Positions 25,017 through 33,817 of a stretch of 64,000 nucleotides of DNA are shown one piece after another (position 1 is the stretch's first letter; every line of letters begins with the position of its first letter). The stretch spans positions 124,001 through 188,000 of the forward strand of contig NZ_FQXY01000011.1 of the NCBI RefSeq assembly GCF_900130125.1, written 5' to 3'. The notes below the pieces were generated by a model that had not been told where the DNA came from, ran no database searches, and saw only the letters and a list, made by a program, of their open reading frames with translations. Source of the stretch: Bacteroides congonensis. GTDB taxonomy: Bacteria; Bacteroidota; Bacteroidia; Bacteroidales; Bacteroidaceae. The position numbers were made by a program, and so were the translations under genes.

Positions 25017-26071
25017 TTGATAATTTCCATCTGCTGACGAACAGATTCCTCGTGGATGGCTTCGAAGATTTTCTTCATAAATTCGGCATCCATGCCACAT
25101 TGCTCTCCTTGTGTACCGCGTTTTTCGAGAATCTCATTGTAACGTCCGGTTTGGAGTACCGTGATACTATGTTCTTTCTTGAATGTACCGATTTCACGGG
25201 CAACACGCATTCTTTTTGCAAGTTCCTGGATGATGTTATCATCACATTCGTCAATCTGTTTGCGCAATAGGCTCAGGCTTTCCGTAGATTGGGTTTCGGT
25301 GCGGATAACCAGCAGGTTGAGAATGTAATCGAGTACATCGGGAGTAACCTGTTGCGAAGCGTCGCTCCATGCACAATCCGGGTTGCAGTGACTTTCTACA
25401 ATCAGCCCGTCGAAATTCAAGTCCATCGCTTGTTGGCAGAGCGGAGCCACCAGTTCACGTTTTCCACCGATGTGACTCGGGTCACAGAAAATCGGGAGAT
25501 TAGGAATGCGGCGACGCAGTTCGATAGGAATGTGCCATTGGGGAAGATTACGGTAAATCTTCTTATCGTAGCTGCTGAAACCACGATGGATAGCACCCAA
25601 ACGTTTCAGACCTGCATTGTTGATACGTTCCAAAGCTCCGATCCATAATTCAAGGTCAGGATTCACAGGGTTCTTGACAAGTACAGGGATATCTACCCCT
25701 TTCAGAGCGTCAGCGATTTCCTGTACGGCGAAAGGATTCGCAGTGGTACGTGCGCCTACCCAAAGGATATCAATTCCGGCTTTCAGACATTCATAAACGT
25801 GCTTGGCGGTTGCTACTTCGGTAGAAACATACATACCAGTTTCCTTCTTTACTTCTTTCAGCCAGGCAAGACCTTCCACACCGATTCCTTCGAAACCACC
25901 CGGTTTGGTACGCGGTTTCCAAATTCCGGCACGGTATATCTTCTGACCCTTAGCTGCCAGTTGCCTGGCTGTATCCATCACTTGTTCTTCAGTCTCTGCA
26001 CTACATGGGCCGGCTATGACAATCGGTCTTTTAGCTTCAATGCCCGGTAATAAAATTGATTCGAGTTCCAT
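25010..26071 (-). CDS. Bifunctional DAHP synthase / chorismate mutase
   Basis: Opens the shikimate pathway (PEP plus erythrose 4-phosphate to DAHP) and converts chorismate to prephenate. It has 353 residues. The N-terminal DAHP synthase domain (about 1-260, the KDO8PS-like class) has RPIVIAGPCSAETEEQ, YRAGIWKPRTKPGGFEGIG, FCDPSHIGGKRELV and GLIVESHCNPDCAWSDASQQ. A C-terminal AroQ-type chorismate mutase domain (about 268-350) has LRKQIDECDDNIIQELAKRM. The fusion puts entry enzyme and mutase on one chain, so no separate mutase is needed in this operon. It lies between the aminotransferase (95 nt) and tyrA (37 nt). Confidence 0.94.
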   Translation of the reverse strand: MELESILLPGIEAKRPIVIAGPCSAETEEQVMDTARQLAAKGQKIYRAGIWKPRTKPGGFEGIGVEGLAWLKEVKKETGMYVSTEVATAKHVYECLKAGIDILWVGARTTANPFAVQEIADALKGVDIPVLVKNPVNPDLELWIGALERINNAGLKRLGAIHRGFSSYDKKIYRNLPQWHIPIELRRRIPNLPIFCDPSHIGGKRELVAPLCQQAMDLNFDGLIVESHCNPDCAWSDASQQVTPDVLDYILNLLVIRTETQSTESLSLLRKQIDECDDNIIQELAKRMRVAREIGTFKKEHSITVLQTGRYNEILEKRGTQGEQCGMDAEFMKKIFEAIHEESVRQQMEIINK

Positions 26072-26166
26072 ATTCTTATTTGTTTTTACTTTTATTCTTG
26101 TTTATTGTAACGACTCTGGCGGTATATCGTTTTTGATTATCAACAATCTCCTTTTCTTGTGAACGG

Positions 26167-27345
26167 TCAGAGTCTTTTGATTCTTTCCAATGCTTCCGCT
26201 AATTTTGCATCCTTGCAGCAGAGGGAGATACGAATATATCTTGCTCCGTTACTGCCAAAGATAAATCCCGGCGTGATAAACACTCTTGCTTCGTGTAGCA
26301 CTTTTTCCGTCAGTTCTTCCACGTCTTTGCAAGAAGCCGGAATCTTTCCCCAAAGGAACATTCCTACTTGCTTTTCATCGTAAGTACAACCCAATGTTTT
26401 CATAATTTCACCGGCAAGATGGCGGCGGTTGCGATAATTCTCATTGTTGCCTTCGTACCAGTCTGCTTCTGCTTCCAAGGCTGTTGCTGCCGCCAACTGC
26501 ATAGCGCGGAACATTCCGCTGTCGATATTGCTTTTTACTTTCAATATCCATTGTACGAATTCAGGGTTCGACGCTAACATTCCGATACGCCATCCCGGCA
26601 TATTGTGGCTTTTACTCATGGAGTTGAACTCAATACAACATTCTTTAGCTCCCGGCACACTCAGGATACTGATAGGTTTTTCATTCAGTATGAAGCTATA
26701 CGGATTATCGTTCACAATCACAATATTCTTACGACGGGCGAAGTCAACGAGACGCTCATACAGTTCGGGAGTTGCGTTAGCACCAGTCGGCATATTCGGA
26801 TAGTTAGTCCACATCAGCTTCACACGGCTTAAGTCCATCTTTTCCAAAGTCTCGAAGTCAGGCATCCAACCATCCTCTTCTTTCAGGTCATAGTTGATAA
26901 CTTCCGCGCCGAGTATCTTACTTAGAGAGGTATAAGTAGGGTATCCCGGATTCGGAACCAACACTTGCTCACCCGGATTGACGAATGCCAGCGTGACATG
27001 AAGAATACCTTCTTTCGAACCGATCAATGGTTGTATTTCCGTATTCGGATTCAGTTCTACTCCATACCAGCGTTGATACCAATTGGCGAAACCTTTGCGA
27101 AGTTCAGGGATACCTACATACGGCTGATAACCGTGTCCGTTGGGGTCGTGGGCATTGTTGCACAATGTCTCGATGGTCTTTGCCGAAGGCGGCATATCAG
27201 GGCTTCCGATACCCAGGCTGATAACGTCTTTTCCTTCTGCGTTCATCTGTGCTACCTCTTTCAGTTTCTTGGAGAAGTAGTATTCGCTTACACTTGCCAG
27301 TCTGTCGGCAGGAGCGATCTTATACATTTGACTTTCCTTCTGCAT
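26167..27345 (-). CDS. Class I/II aminotransferase, likely aromatic amino-acid
   Basis: PLP-dependent aminotransferase, 392 residues. It shows the fold-type I blocks: SLGIGSPDMPPS, TNYPNMPTGANATPEL, IVNDNPYSFI and the PLP lysine in FNSMSKSHNMPGWRIGML (Lys near 243). It resembles the LL-diaminopimelate/aspartate aminotransferase subgroup, which is often misnamed. The position inside the pheA-tyrA operon argues for the last step of Phe and Tyr synthesis (transamination of phenylpyruvate and 4-hydroxyphenylpyruvate); that is inference from context. The start at 27345 overlaps pheA by 26 nt; a second ATG at 27327 (MYKIAPADRLAS) is equally likely. Confidence 0.9.
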   Translation of the reverse strand: MQKESQMYKIAPADRLASVSEYYFSKKLKEVAQMNAEGKDVISLGIGSPDMPPSAKTIETLCNNAHDPNGHGYQPYVGIPELRKGFANWYQRWYGVELNPNTEIQPLIGSKEGILHVTLAFVNPGEQVLVPNPGYPTYTSLSKILGAEVINYDLKEEDGWMPDFETLEKMDLSRVKLMWTNYPNMPTGANATPELYERLVDFARRKNIVIVNDNPYSFILNEKPISILSVPGAKECCIEFNSMSKSHNMPGWRIGMLASNPEFVQWILKVKSNIDSGMFRAMQLAAATALEAEADWYEGNNENYRNRRHLAGEIMKTLGCTYDEKQVGMFLWGKIPASCKDVEELTEKVLHEARVFITPGFIFGSNGARYIRISLCCKDAKLAEALERIKRL

Positions 27346-28168
27346 ATTCGCCTAATGTTTTGAGTTCTTTAGTTAATGGAGTGATTGCTGCAATAGATTG
27401 CTTATATCTTAGGTAATCGTTGAAAGCTACATCTACGTAAAATTGATATTCCCATTCACGTCCGATAATCGGCAACGATTGTATCTTGGTCAGATTAATA
27501 TTGTAAAAAGATAGAATAGATAATACTTGTGACAAACTGCCTTCGGTATGCGGTAGAGTGAATACCATACTTGCCTTATTGGTTGCGTTGGCGTGATGCT
27601 GGCGAAGTCCGTCTACCTGCCAGGGATCGGCAACGACCAGGAAACGGGTGAAATTGTGTTTGTTAGTTTCGATACCTTCCTGAAGGATTTTCATTCCGTA
27701 GCGTTCTGCCGCTGCCTTAGAGCAGATGGCTGCATGTCCTTTCAGGTTGTCCTTTTTGATGATTTCAGCGCTGCGGGCGGTATCTTCACCTTCCACCACT
27801 TTCAGTTGCGGATGCTGATTCAGAAAATCACGGCATTGCATCAGGGCGATGGGATGGGAGTTAACTTCCGTCAGGTCTTCCCAACTTTCGTCGGGCAGGC
27901 AGACGAAGCTGTGAGAAATACGTAGTTTGTATTCACCGATAATCTGCGTACCGCTTTGTCTCAACAACTCATTGTTGTGCAGCAAGCTTCCCGCAATCGT
28001 ATTTTCGATGGCTAGCATTCCGATAACCTGGCTGTCTTTTCGTATCGAACTAAACACGTCCTCGAAGTTGGCACAACAGATTAACTCTATTTCTTCTCCC
28101 TCGAAGTACTTGTGTGCGGCGATATCATGATATGAGCCGAGTGTTCCTTGAATTGCTATCTTTTTCAT
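27320..28168 (-). CDS. pheA: Prephenate dehydratase
   Basis: Converts prephenate to phenylpyruvate, the committed phenylalanine step. It has 282 residues. The catalytic domain (about 1-180) contains IAIQGTLGSYHDIAAHKYF, GMLAIENTIAGSLLHNNELL and TRFLVVADP (conserved Thr-Arg-Phe). The C-terminal ACT regulatory domain (about 195-275) has FTLPHTEGSLSQVLSILSF and the ESR-type region replaced by LTKIQSLPIIG, so Phe feedback binding may differ from the ESRP form. First structural gene of the operon, preceded by a leader peptide and attenuator (28192-28346). Confidence 0.95.
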   Translation of the reverse strand: MKKIAIQGTLGSYHDIAAHKYFEGEEIELICCANFEDVFSSIRKDSQVIGMLAIENTIAGSLLHNNELLRQSGTQIIGEYKLRISHSFVCLPDESWEDLTEVNSHPIALMQCRDFLNQHPQLKVVEGEDTARSAEIIKKDNLKGHAAICSKAAAERYGMKILQEGIETNKHNFTRFLVVADPWQVDGLRQHHANATNKASMVFTLPHTEGSLSQVLSILSFYNINLTKIQSLPIIGREWEYQFYVDVAFNDYLRYKQSIAAITPLTKELKTLGEYAEGKSNV

Positions 28169-28191
28169 TGTTCTAATGTATTATATAAAAA

Positions 28192-28219
28192 AATCCCGCG
28201 TCCATATCGGAGCGGGATT
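28192..28219 (-). terminator. Attenuator terminator in the pheA leader
   Basis: Minus-strand stem AATCCCGC (28219-28212) with GCGGGATT (28199-28192) around a 12-nt loop. The stem runs into seven consecutive T residues and ends 24 nt before the pheA ATG. The 5' arm is extended by TC, and TCCCGCTC (28217-28210) is perfectly complementary to GAGCGGGA (28286-28279) inside the leader ORF, which forms the alternative antiterminator. Confidence 0.88.
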
Positions 28220-28259
28220 CATATGATTGATTTCTCTATTCAGTCCTTAAGCATCACTG

Positions 28260-28346
28260 TCACTTGATACATACAAACTCCCGCTCTACTTTGTTGCTAA
28301 AGTAAAAGTAAAAAAAGAAGTAATATGCATAAGTAAATGATCTCAT
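28260..28346 (-). CDS. Phe/Tyr-rich leader peptide of the pheA operon
   Basis: A 28-codon ORF on the minus strand (ATG 28346-28344, TGA 28262-28260), too short for routine ORF calling. Residues 4-16 read FTYAYYFFFYFYF, so 11 of the first 16 residues are Phe or Tyr. This is the classic signature of ribosome-mediated attenuation, analogous to enterobacterial pheL. The antiterminator segment GAGCGGGA (28286-28279) lies four to seven codons after the last Phe of the run. A ribosome stalled there leaves it free; one that reaches the stop codon covers it. The gene order promoter, leader, terminator, pheA is complete. Function is inferred, as no experiment is known to me. Confidence 0.88.
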   Translation of the reverse strand: MRSFTYAYYFFFYFYFSNKVEREFVCIK

Positions 28347-28386
28347 ACGAGTCTTTGTTTTTTGCTTTGGTTTCTAATTCTGGGGA

Positions 28387-28416
28387 CAAAAGTAATACTT
28401 TTCTGTTAAACGCAAA
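28387..28416 (-). promoter_or_regulatory. Promoter of the pheA leader/operon
   Basis: Minus-strand -7 box TACTTTTG at 28394-28387 and TTTG at 28416-28413, spacing 18 nt. Transcription would begin near 28380, about 34 nt before the leader ATG. No Shine-Dalgarno sequence is present, as is usual in Bacteroides. Confidence 0.6.
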
Positions 28417-28468
28417 CAAAAAGCGATACTTTTTTTGTTTTCTTGCCTGAAATATATGAAAAGGACAC

Positions 28469-29431
28469 TTAAAAGATGCCGGGAAGTGCTTCCGGCTTTG
28501 GTTCCAGGTTCTTGAATTCACCGTTTAAGCTGGCTTCATCTTTCGGATTCAATTCCAGTGACTTCTTCATATCTTCCACAGAACCGTCCTTGTCTCCGTT
28601 CAACAGTTTGGCACGTCCGCGTTCCTTGTAGGCTTCCGCGAAATTCGGGTTTAGTTCGATAGCCTCATCAAACAGAGCGATGGCTTCCGTCAGTTTCTTT
28701 TGGTTGATATAAAGTTGGCCTAAATATAGGTATGCCTGTTCGTTGAAAGGATTTATTTCCGTGACAAGCCGGTAGTCCGCTTCCGCTTCTTCAGCCTGCC
28801 CGTTCGCCTCTTTCACTTTCCCGCGCAGGAGTATGGCTGTTTCTTCTTCCGGATTTTGGGCAAGTACAGCATCTATGTCTTCCATCATTTCGTTGTACTG
28901 TCTCAGATTCAGTAGAGCTTCCGCACGTAGCAGGCGGGCTTCGATGAAATCATCTTTCAAAGTGATGGCCTTCGTGAGATGAGCAATGGCCATCAAGTCG
29001 TCGTCCTGTCCTTGGCGGGCTTTTCCCAAGAGATAATGCGCTACGGCATTTCCTTCTTCGATGGCAATCGCCTTGTTGGCGGCTTCTTCCATCGCCTGAT
29101 AATCTTCCTGGATGAAACATACATTGGCTAATGTAAGGAAGGTATTCGTGATATGCGGTTCCATTACAGCCATTTTCTCCAACAGTTCGCGGGCTTTTGC
29201 CGTATCTTCCATTTGGATGTAGAGTTGGCTGAGATACCCCATTGTTTCAAACTCTTCCTCAATAGCAAGAGCTTCAGTGAAACATTTTATGGCATAATCC
29301 GGACGTCCCATACGTTGCGCACGCAAACCGTCATATTTGAAAATATCGAATCTTTTCTGATCGTTTTTCTGCTTTTCATTCTCCGGAGTTTCAGACTTGC
29401 CGGAGAAGAAAGATTTAAAAAAGTTCGGCAT
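28469..29431 (-). CDS. Tetratricopeptide repeat protein
   Basis: A 320-residue cytoplasmic protein made almost entirely of TPR units (about eight, from residue 35 to 305), for example PDYAIKCFTEALAIEEEFE, AVAHYLLGKARQGQDDDLMA and AQAYLYLGQLYINQKKLTEA-like segments. No signal peptide is present: the N-terminus is MPNFFKSFFSGKSETPENEK. TPR proteins are interaction scaffolds and the partner cannot be read here. It sits 38 nt behind recQ; a -7-like TACTTTTG (minus strand, 29464-29457) in the gap may give it its own promoter. Its stop lies just upstream of the pheA leader promoter. Confidence 0.9.
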   Translation of the reverse strand: MPNFFKSFFSGKSETPENEKQKNDQKRFDIFKYDGLRAQRMGRPDYAIKCFTEALAIEEEFETMGYLSQLYIQMEDTAKARELLEKMAVMEPHITNTFLTLANVCFIQEDYQAMEEAANKAIAIEEGNAVAHYLLGKARQGQDDDLMAIAHLTKAITLKDDFIEARLLRAEALLNLRQYNEMMEDIDAVLAQNPEEETAILLRGKVKEANGQAEEAEADYRLVTEINPFNEQAYLYLGQLYINQKKLTEAIALFDEAIELNPNFAEAYKERGRAKLLNGDKDGSVEDMKKSLELNPKDEASLNGEFKNLEPKPEALPGIF

Positions 29432-29469
29432 GATATGTTGTTTTTAAGTTTATCTGCAAAAGTAATAAC

Positions 29470-31377
29470 TTATTTTGAAATATGTATCATTCCATCCTGC
29501 ATCTTCAATGCGCCTTCTTCCAATAAATGATGGATGACTTCCGCGACTCTCTCTCTTTCCGCTTCTATTTTATTAGCTATCTCTACAGGGAGCAGCGGTT
29601 TCTGTGCCAGTAATTCTGTGATTTGCTGTTTCAGTTCTTCAAAAGAGTCTTCGGATAGGGTAGCATCCGTTGCACGATGGCTGATACAAACATCGCATTG
29701 TCCGCAGTTATGTTCATTTTTCTCCCCGAAGTAGCGGAGTAGCATCCGGCTGCGGCATACATTTTCCGAAGTGACATATTCTTCCATCGCCTTGATGCGC
29801 GCTTCATAGCGGACTTTGCGTTCTTCGTAGACAGAAGGCGGAATATGTACGAAACGAAGTTCCTGACGTTCGCGCGTGTATATAATATAAGGTGTCTTTT
29901 TGCGGGGAATATAATCCACGATACGGCGTTTGGTCAGCGTCACGAGTATATTGTAGATTTTTTCACGTGTCAGTCCGGTACGTATGGACAGGGATGCTTC
30001 GCTGATATAGGCATAGTCGGTGAACACGCCTGTGTACGAACGGAGAATGGTCTGTATCAGTGCTTCCGTTTCCGCCCCCATTTCGCGCAACTTGTACAAC
30101 TCGTCCCGCCGAAGCGTAAACAGGATACGCGACGCATTGTCCTGTTCGTCCGTATATTCCAGATAACCGGCTTGGGACAGTATTTTCAGCGCACTGTCTA
30201 CCGGCACCGGAAAGTATTTGAACTTCCGGCAAAATTCCTCGATATTGAATTCGCGGACACACTGGAATCCGTCGCCCATCGCCATCTGGTAATAATACTG
30301 CAAATGTTCGTAGACATTGAGGATATATTCTTTGTCGGGAAAAGTATCCACTACCCGTTTATGCAGCGTTGTCTTATCTGATTTGGAATATAAGATGACA
30401 GCGTAAGCCTTTTCCCCGTCTCTTCCCGCACGTCCGGCTTCTTGAAAATATGCTTCGGGAGAATCGGGAAGATCGAGATGCAGTACAATGCGGACATCAG
30501 GCTTGTCAATGCCCATTCCGAAAGCGTTTGTCGCCACCATTACGCGAACCTCTCCATTTTGCCAGCGTTTCTGCCGGAGGTCTTTCACGGCATTATCGAG
30601 TCCGGCATGATAGAAATCAGCGGTAATGTCTTCGTTTACCAACAGTTCGGTGATTTCTTTGGTTCGTCGTCTGTTACGGGCATAAATAATGGCACTACCC
30701 GGTATTCTTCGTAAGATATGTAATAATTCGCTTGTCTTATTATCCGTCTTGCGGACAATATACGCCAGGTTCTTCCGTTCGAAACTCATACGGAAAACAT
30801 TTCCTTCATGGAAATTCAGGCGGGCTTGAATATCTTTCACGACTTCCGGAGTCGCGGTAGCGGTAAGTGCAAGTACCGGAACTCCCGGCAATAACTCCCG
30901 TATTTCCGCTATCTTCAGATAAGCGGGGCGGAAGTCGTATCCCCATTGCGAGATACAGTGGCTCTCGTCCACGGTAATCATGGATACCTTCATGGAACGC
31001 AGTTTGATACGGAATATTTCCGTATCCAGACGTTCCGGAGAGATATAGAGGAATTTGTAATCACCGAAGATACAGTTCTCAAGTGCGGTGATAATCTCCT
31101 GGCGTGTCATGCCGGAATATACGGCAAGCGCTTTGATACCCCGTTTTCGCAGGTTATGCACCTGATCCTTCATCAAGGCGATAAGCGGGGTAATGACGAT
31201 ACAAAGCCCTTCCTGGGCGAGGGCAGGTACTTGAAATGTGATGGACTTGCCGCCACCGGTCGGCATCAGTCCCAATGTATCTTTACCTTCGCCGATACTG
31301 GTAATGATCTCTTCCTGCAAGTCGCGGAAAGAGTCATATCCCCAGTATTGTTTTAATATCTCCTGATACTTATTCAA
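29470..31377 (-). CDS. recQ: RecQ family ATP-dependent DNA helicase
   Basis: 3'-5' DNA helicase of recombination and repair. It has 635 residues. Helicase core: LGLMPTGGGKSITFQVPAL (Walker A, about 35-53), MITVDESHCISQWGYDFRP (DESH box), TATATPEVVKDI, then VATNAFGMGIDKPDVR and FQEAGRAGRDGE. The RecQ-Ct zinc-binding region (CRSRMLLRYFGEKNEHNCGQC plus CDVC) and a winged-helix domain follow. No HRDC domain is evident after it; the C-terminus ends with a short winged-helix-like unit (LEEGALKMQDGMIHIS). It overlaps the end of recJ by 8 nt, so the two are coupled. Confidence 0.95.
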   Translation of the reverse strand: MNKYQEILKQYWGYDSFRDLQEEIITSIGEGKDTLGLMPTGGGKSITFQVPALAQEGLCIVITPLIALMKDQVHNLRKRGIKALAVYSGMTRQEIITALENCIFGDYKFLYISPERLDTEIFRIKLRSMKVSMITVDESHCISQWGYDFRPAYLKIAEIRELLPGVPVLALTATATPEVVKDIQARLNFHEGNVFRMSFERKNLAYIVRKTDNKTSELLHILRRIPGSAIIYARNRRRTKEITELLVNEDITADFYHAGLDNAVKDLRQKRWQNGEVRVMVATNAFGMGIDKPDVRIVLHLDLPDSPEAYFQEAGRAGRDGEKAYAVILYSKSDKTTLHKRVVDTFPDKEYILNVYEHLQYYYQMAMGDGFQCVREFNIEEFCRKFKYFPVPVDSALKILSQAGYLEYTDEQDNASRILFTLRRDELYKLREMGAETEALIQTILRSYTGVFTDYAYISEASLSIRTGLTREKIYNILVTLTKRRIVDYIPRKKTPYIIYTRERQELRFVHIPPSVYEERKVRYEARIKAMEEYVTSENVCRSRMLLRYFGEKNEHNCGQCDVCISHRATDATLSEDSFEELKQQITELLAQKPLLPVEIANKIEAERERVAEVIHHLLEEGALKMQDGMIHISK

Positions 31378-33088
31378 TCGGTCTTATATCCTCGATTTGA
31401 AGTTGGACTTCACCACGTTTATGGGTATTCTCTTCGATGGTGTAACAGATGTCGAACGAACGTTTGGTCTTGATATAACGCACGTGTGAGCTTTGCCCGA
31501 ATGCGATACCGTTCATTACATTGTTCGATTTATTGTCAACCAGTTCCAGCTTGATATGCTCCTGGTCGCGCCCCACCACTTTGCTCGTTCCATAATCGTA
31601 GACATGATGCGTACAGAAGACAGGTTTCAAATTATCAGGGCCGAAAGGATTGAACTTCTTCAGGTCATTGAAGAACTTGGGAGAAATATCCCTGAAATCG
31701 ATCTCGGCATCAATGTCAATAACGGCACTCGTCTGTTCCGGCAGGATATGTTGTGAGACATATTCCTCAAACCGCTTGGTGAAAGCATCCACATTCTCTA
31801 CTTTCATAGACAGTCCGGCGGCATAGGTATGCCCGCCAAAATTCTCCAGTAAGTCCCGGCAATGCTCAATCGCCTTATATACATCAAAACCGGAGACGGA
31901 ACGTGCGGAACCGGTTGCCATATCATCCGTCCGGGTCAGCACCACGGCAGGGCGATAATACACTTCCGTCAACCGGGAAGCTACGATACCAATCACGCCT
32001 TTATGCCATTCCTCATTGTAAAGCACGATAGAACGGCGGTCGGCCAGCCCTTCCAGGTTGGCAACGATTTTGTTCGCCTCTTCCGTCATACTCTTGTCGA
32101 GGTCTTTGCGAGTCTCGTTATACTGATTGATTTGTCCGGCCTTCTCAAGCGCGGCTGAGAAGTCTTTTTCCGTCAGTAAGTCCACCGCTTCTTTTCCGTT
32201 CTGGATACGTCCCGACGCATTGATGCGCGGCCCGATTTTGAAAACAATATCGCTGACGGTGATTTCCTTTTCAGAAAGTCCGCATACGTCGATAATGGCT
32301 TTCATTCCGATACTCGGGTTGCTGTTCAATTGCTTCAAGCCATGAAAGGCAAGAATGCGGTTTTCGCCCATAATCGGCACAATGTCCGATGCGATACTTA
32401 CCGCTACGATGTCAAGCAGCGGAATCAAGTGGTGAAACTCGATACCGTTATTGATAGCGAATGCCTGCATAAACTTGAAACCGACACCACAACCGGAAAG
32501 GTGAGTGTACGGATACGTATTGTCCAGGCGTTTAGCATTCAAAATAGCTACGGCAGGCGGCAGAATATCATCCGGCACATGATGGTCGCAAATGATGAAA
32601 TCAATGCCTTTCTCTTTGGCATACGTAATTTCCTCTACTGCTTTTATTCCGCAATCGAGTACGATAATCAGTCCTACACCGGTTTCAGCGGCATAGTCTA
32701 TTCCTTTTTTAGAAATGCCATACCCTTCGTTGTAGCGGTCGGGTATGTAATAATCAAGGTTCGAATAGAACTGTTGAATAAACTTGTAGACCAGTGCCAC
32801 GGCGGTAGTACCGTCTACGTCATAATCTCCATAAATTAGAATACGTTCTTTCTTTCCCATCGCCTTGTTCAGACGTTCTACTGCAATATCCATGTCCTTC
32901 ATCAGGAACGGGTCATGCAGGTCGGGCAATTGCGGGCGGAAAAACTTCTTGGCGTCCGTTGCCTTCGTTATTCCCCGCTGCACCAAAAGTTGTCCAAGTA
33001 TCGGGCTAATCCCTAATTCCTGGGCCAATGTTTGGCTTGTCTCTGCCTGTTCGGGTGTAATGGGTCGATAATTCCATTTGTGATTCAT
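31370..33088 (-). CDS. recJ: Single-stranded-DNA-specific exonuclease RecJ
   Basis: 5'-3' ssDNA exonuclease acting with RecQ-type helicases in gap repair. It has 572 residues, the family's usual length. DHH-superfamily motifs: ILIYGDYDVDGTTAVAL (motif I, near 83-99), LIIVLDCGIKAVEEI (motif II), FIICDHHVPDDILPPA (DHH motif III), INASGRIQNGKEAVDLL (motif IV region). The DHHA1 domain contains ENFGGHTYAAGLSMKVENVD. It is the first gene of the unit recJ - recQ - TPR. Confidence 0.96.
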   Translation of the reverse strand: MNHKWNYRPITPEQAETSQTLAQELGISPILGQLLVQRGITKATDAKKFFRPQLPDLHDPFLMKDMDIAVERLNKAMGKKERILIYGDYDVDGTTAVALVYKFIQQFYSNLDYYIPDRYNEGYGISKKGIDYAAETGVGLIIVLDCGIKAVEEITYAKEKGIDFIICDHHVPDDILPPAVAILNAKRLDNTYPYTHLSGCGVGFKFMQAFAINNGIEFHHLIPLLDIVAVSIASDIVPIMGENRILAFHGLKQLNSNPSIGMKAIIDVCGLSEKEITVSDIVFKIGPRINASGRIQNGKEAVDLLTEKDFSAALEKAGQINQYNETRKDLDKSMTEEANKIVANLEGLADRRSIVLYNEEWHKGVIGIVASRLTEVYYRPAVVLTRTDDMATGSARSVSGFDVYKAIEHCRDLLENFGGHTYAAGLSMKVENVDAFTKRFEEYVSQHILPEQTSAVIDIDAEIDFRDISPKFFNDLKKFNPFGPDNLKPVFCTHHVYDYGTSKVVGRDQEHIKLELVDNKSNNVMNGIAFGQSSHVRYIKTKRSFDICYTIEENTHKRGEVQLQIEDIRPIE

Positions 33089-33201
33089 TTTATATATTGT
33101 TTTTTCTTTTTCTGCTCTCAGGGGTTGAGAAAGGCACTTCTTTCCAACGAGGGGTAAAAGTACGAAAAAAACGGGAAGTGGGAGTAGATATGACGAAAAT
33201 A

Positions 33202-33233
33202 TTTCAAGGGTAACTTTCTTTTATTTATCTTTG
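33202..33233 (+). promoter_or_regulatory. Promoter of the ECF sigma gene
   Basis: -7 box TATCTTTG at 33226-33233 with TTTC at 33202-33205 (20-nt spacing), 24 nt upstream of the ATG at 33257. It has the housekeeping-sigma form, so the sigma gene seems to be expressed independently of its own product. Confidence 0.55.
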
Positions 33234-33256
33234 CTCCACCAATATGTATCTGATAA

Positions 33257-33817
33257 ATGAGAAAGCCGGGTAACGTCACAGACTCCAATATGACATTTGA
33301 TAATATCTATTCAGAGTATTATCAACGTTGCTTCCTGTTCGCTAAATCCTATCTCCATGATGAAATGCTGTCGAAGGACATAGCTTCCGAAGCAATGATT
33401 TCTTTATGGACTACGATGAAGACGGAAGAAGTGGATAATGTCCGTGCTTTCCTGATGACCGTAGTAAAGAACCAGTCGTTGAATCATCTGCGGAACGAAC
33501 ACCTGCGGATGGAAGCTCGTGAGAATATCTTGAATGATGAGCTTTATGAACTTGATTTCCGCATCTCTTCTTTGGACGCCTGCAATCCGACGGATATTTT
33601 CTCGGAAGAAATAGACCGGATTGTCAACCGGACGTTGGATACCCTGCCGTTGCAAACCCGGAATGTTTTCAGAATGAGCCGTTATGAGAACAAATCCATA
33701 AAAGAGATAGCCGACGCATTGAATATCAGTGTCAAAGGTGTCGATTATCATATCAGTAAGGCTCTGAAAGCCTTACGTGTCAGTCTGAAAGATTATCTTT
33801 ATCTCTTCTTCTTTTAA
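33257..33817 (+). CDS. ECF RNA polymerase sigma factor (FecI-like)
   Basis: Alternative sigma factor that activates the adjacent SusC/SusD locus when signalled through FecR. It has 186 residues from 33257; an internal ATG at 33290 (MTFDNIYSEYYQR) matches the usual family start and is a good alternative. Region 2 is EYYQRCFLFAKSYLHDEML with SEAMISLWTTM. Region 4 (about 120-180) includes LDTLPLQTRNVFRMSRYEN and IKEIADALNISVKGVDYHISKAL written as IADALNISVKGVDYHIS, a helix-turn-helix. The paired anti-sigma gene follows 182 nt downstream. Confidence 0.93.
   Translation: MRKPGNVTDSNMTFDNIYSEYYQRCFLFAKSYLHDEMLSKDIASEAMISLWTTMKTEEVDNVRAFLMTVVKNQSLNHLRNEHLRMEARENILNDELYELDFRISSLDACNPTDIFSEEIDRIVNRTLDTLPLQTRNVFRMSRYENKSIKEIADALNISVKGVDYHISKALKALRVSLKDYLYLFFF

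Noticed and set aside
28181..28222. Thirteen-codon ORF (MNPAPIWTRDFFI) across the attenuator terminator
   Set aside because: It lies inside the terminator stem and reads the T run as Phe-Phe; it would be disrupted by the structure that the leader needs, and the Phe/Tyr run of the 28346 ORF explains the region better.
28297..28521. Overlapping 74-codon minus-strand ORF in a different frame of the leader region
   Set aside because: It runs through the promoter and the TPR gene's 3' end; no family features and the Phe/Tyr leader frame accounts for the codon pattern.
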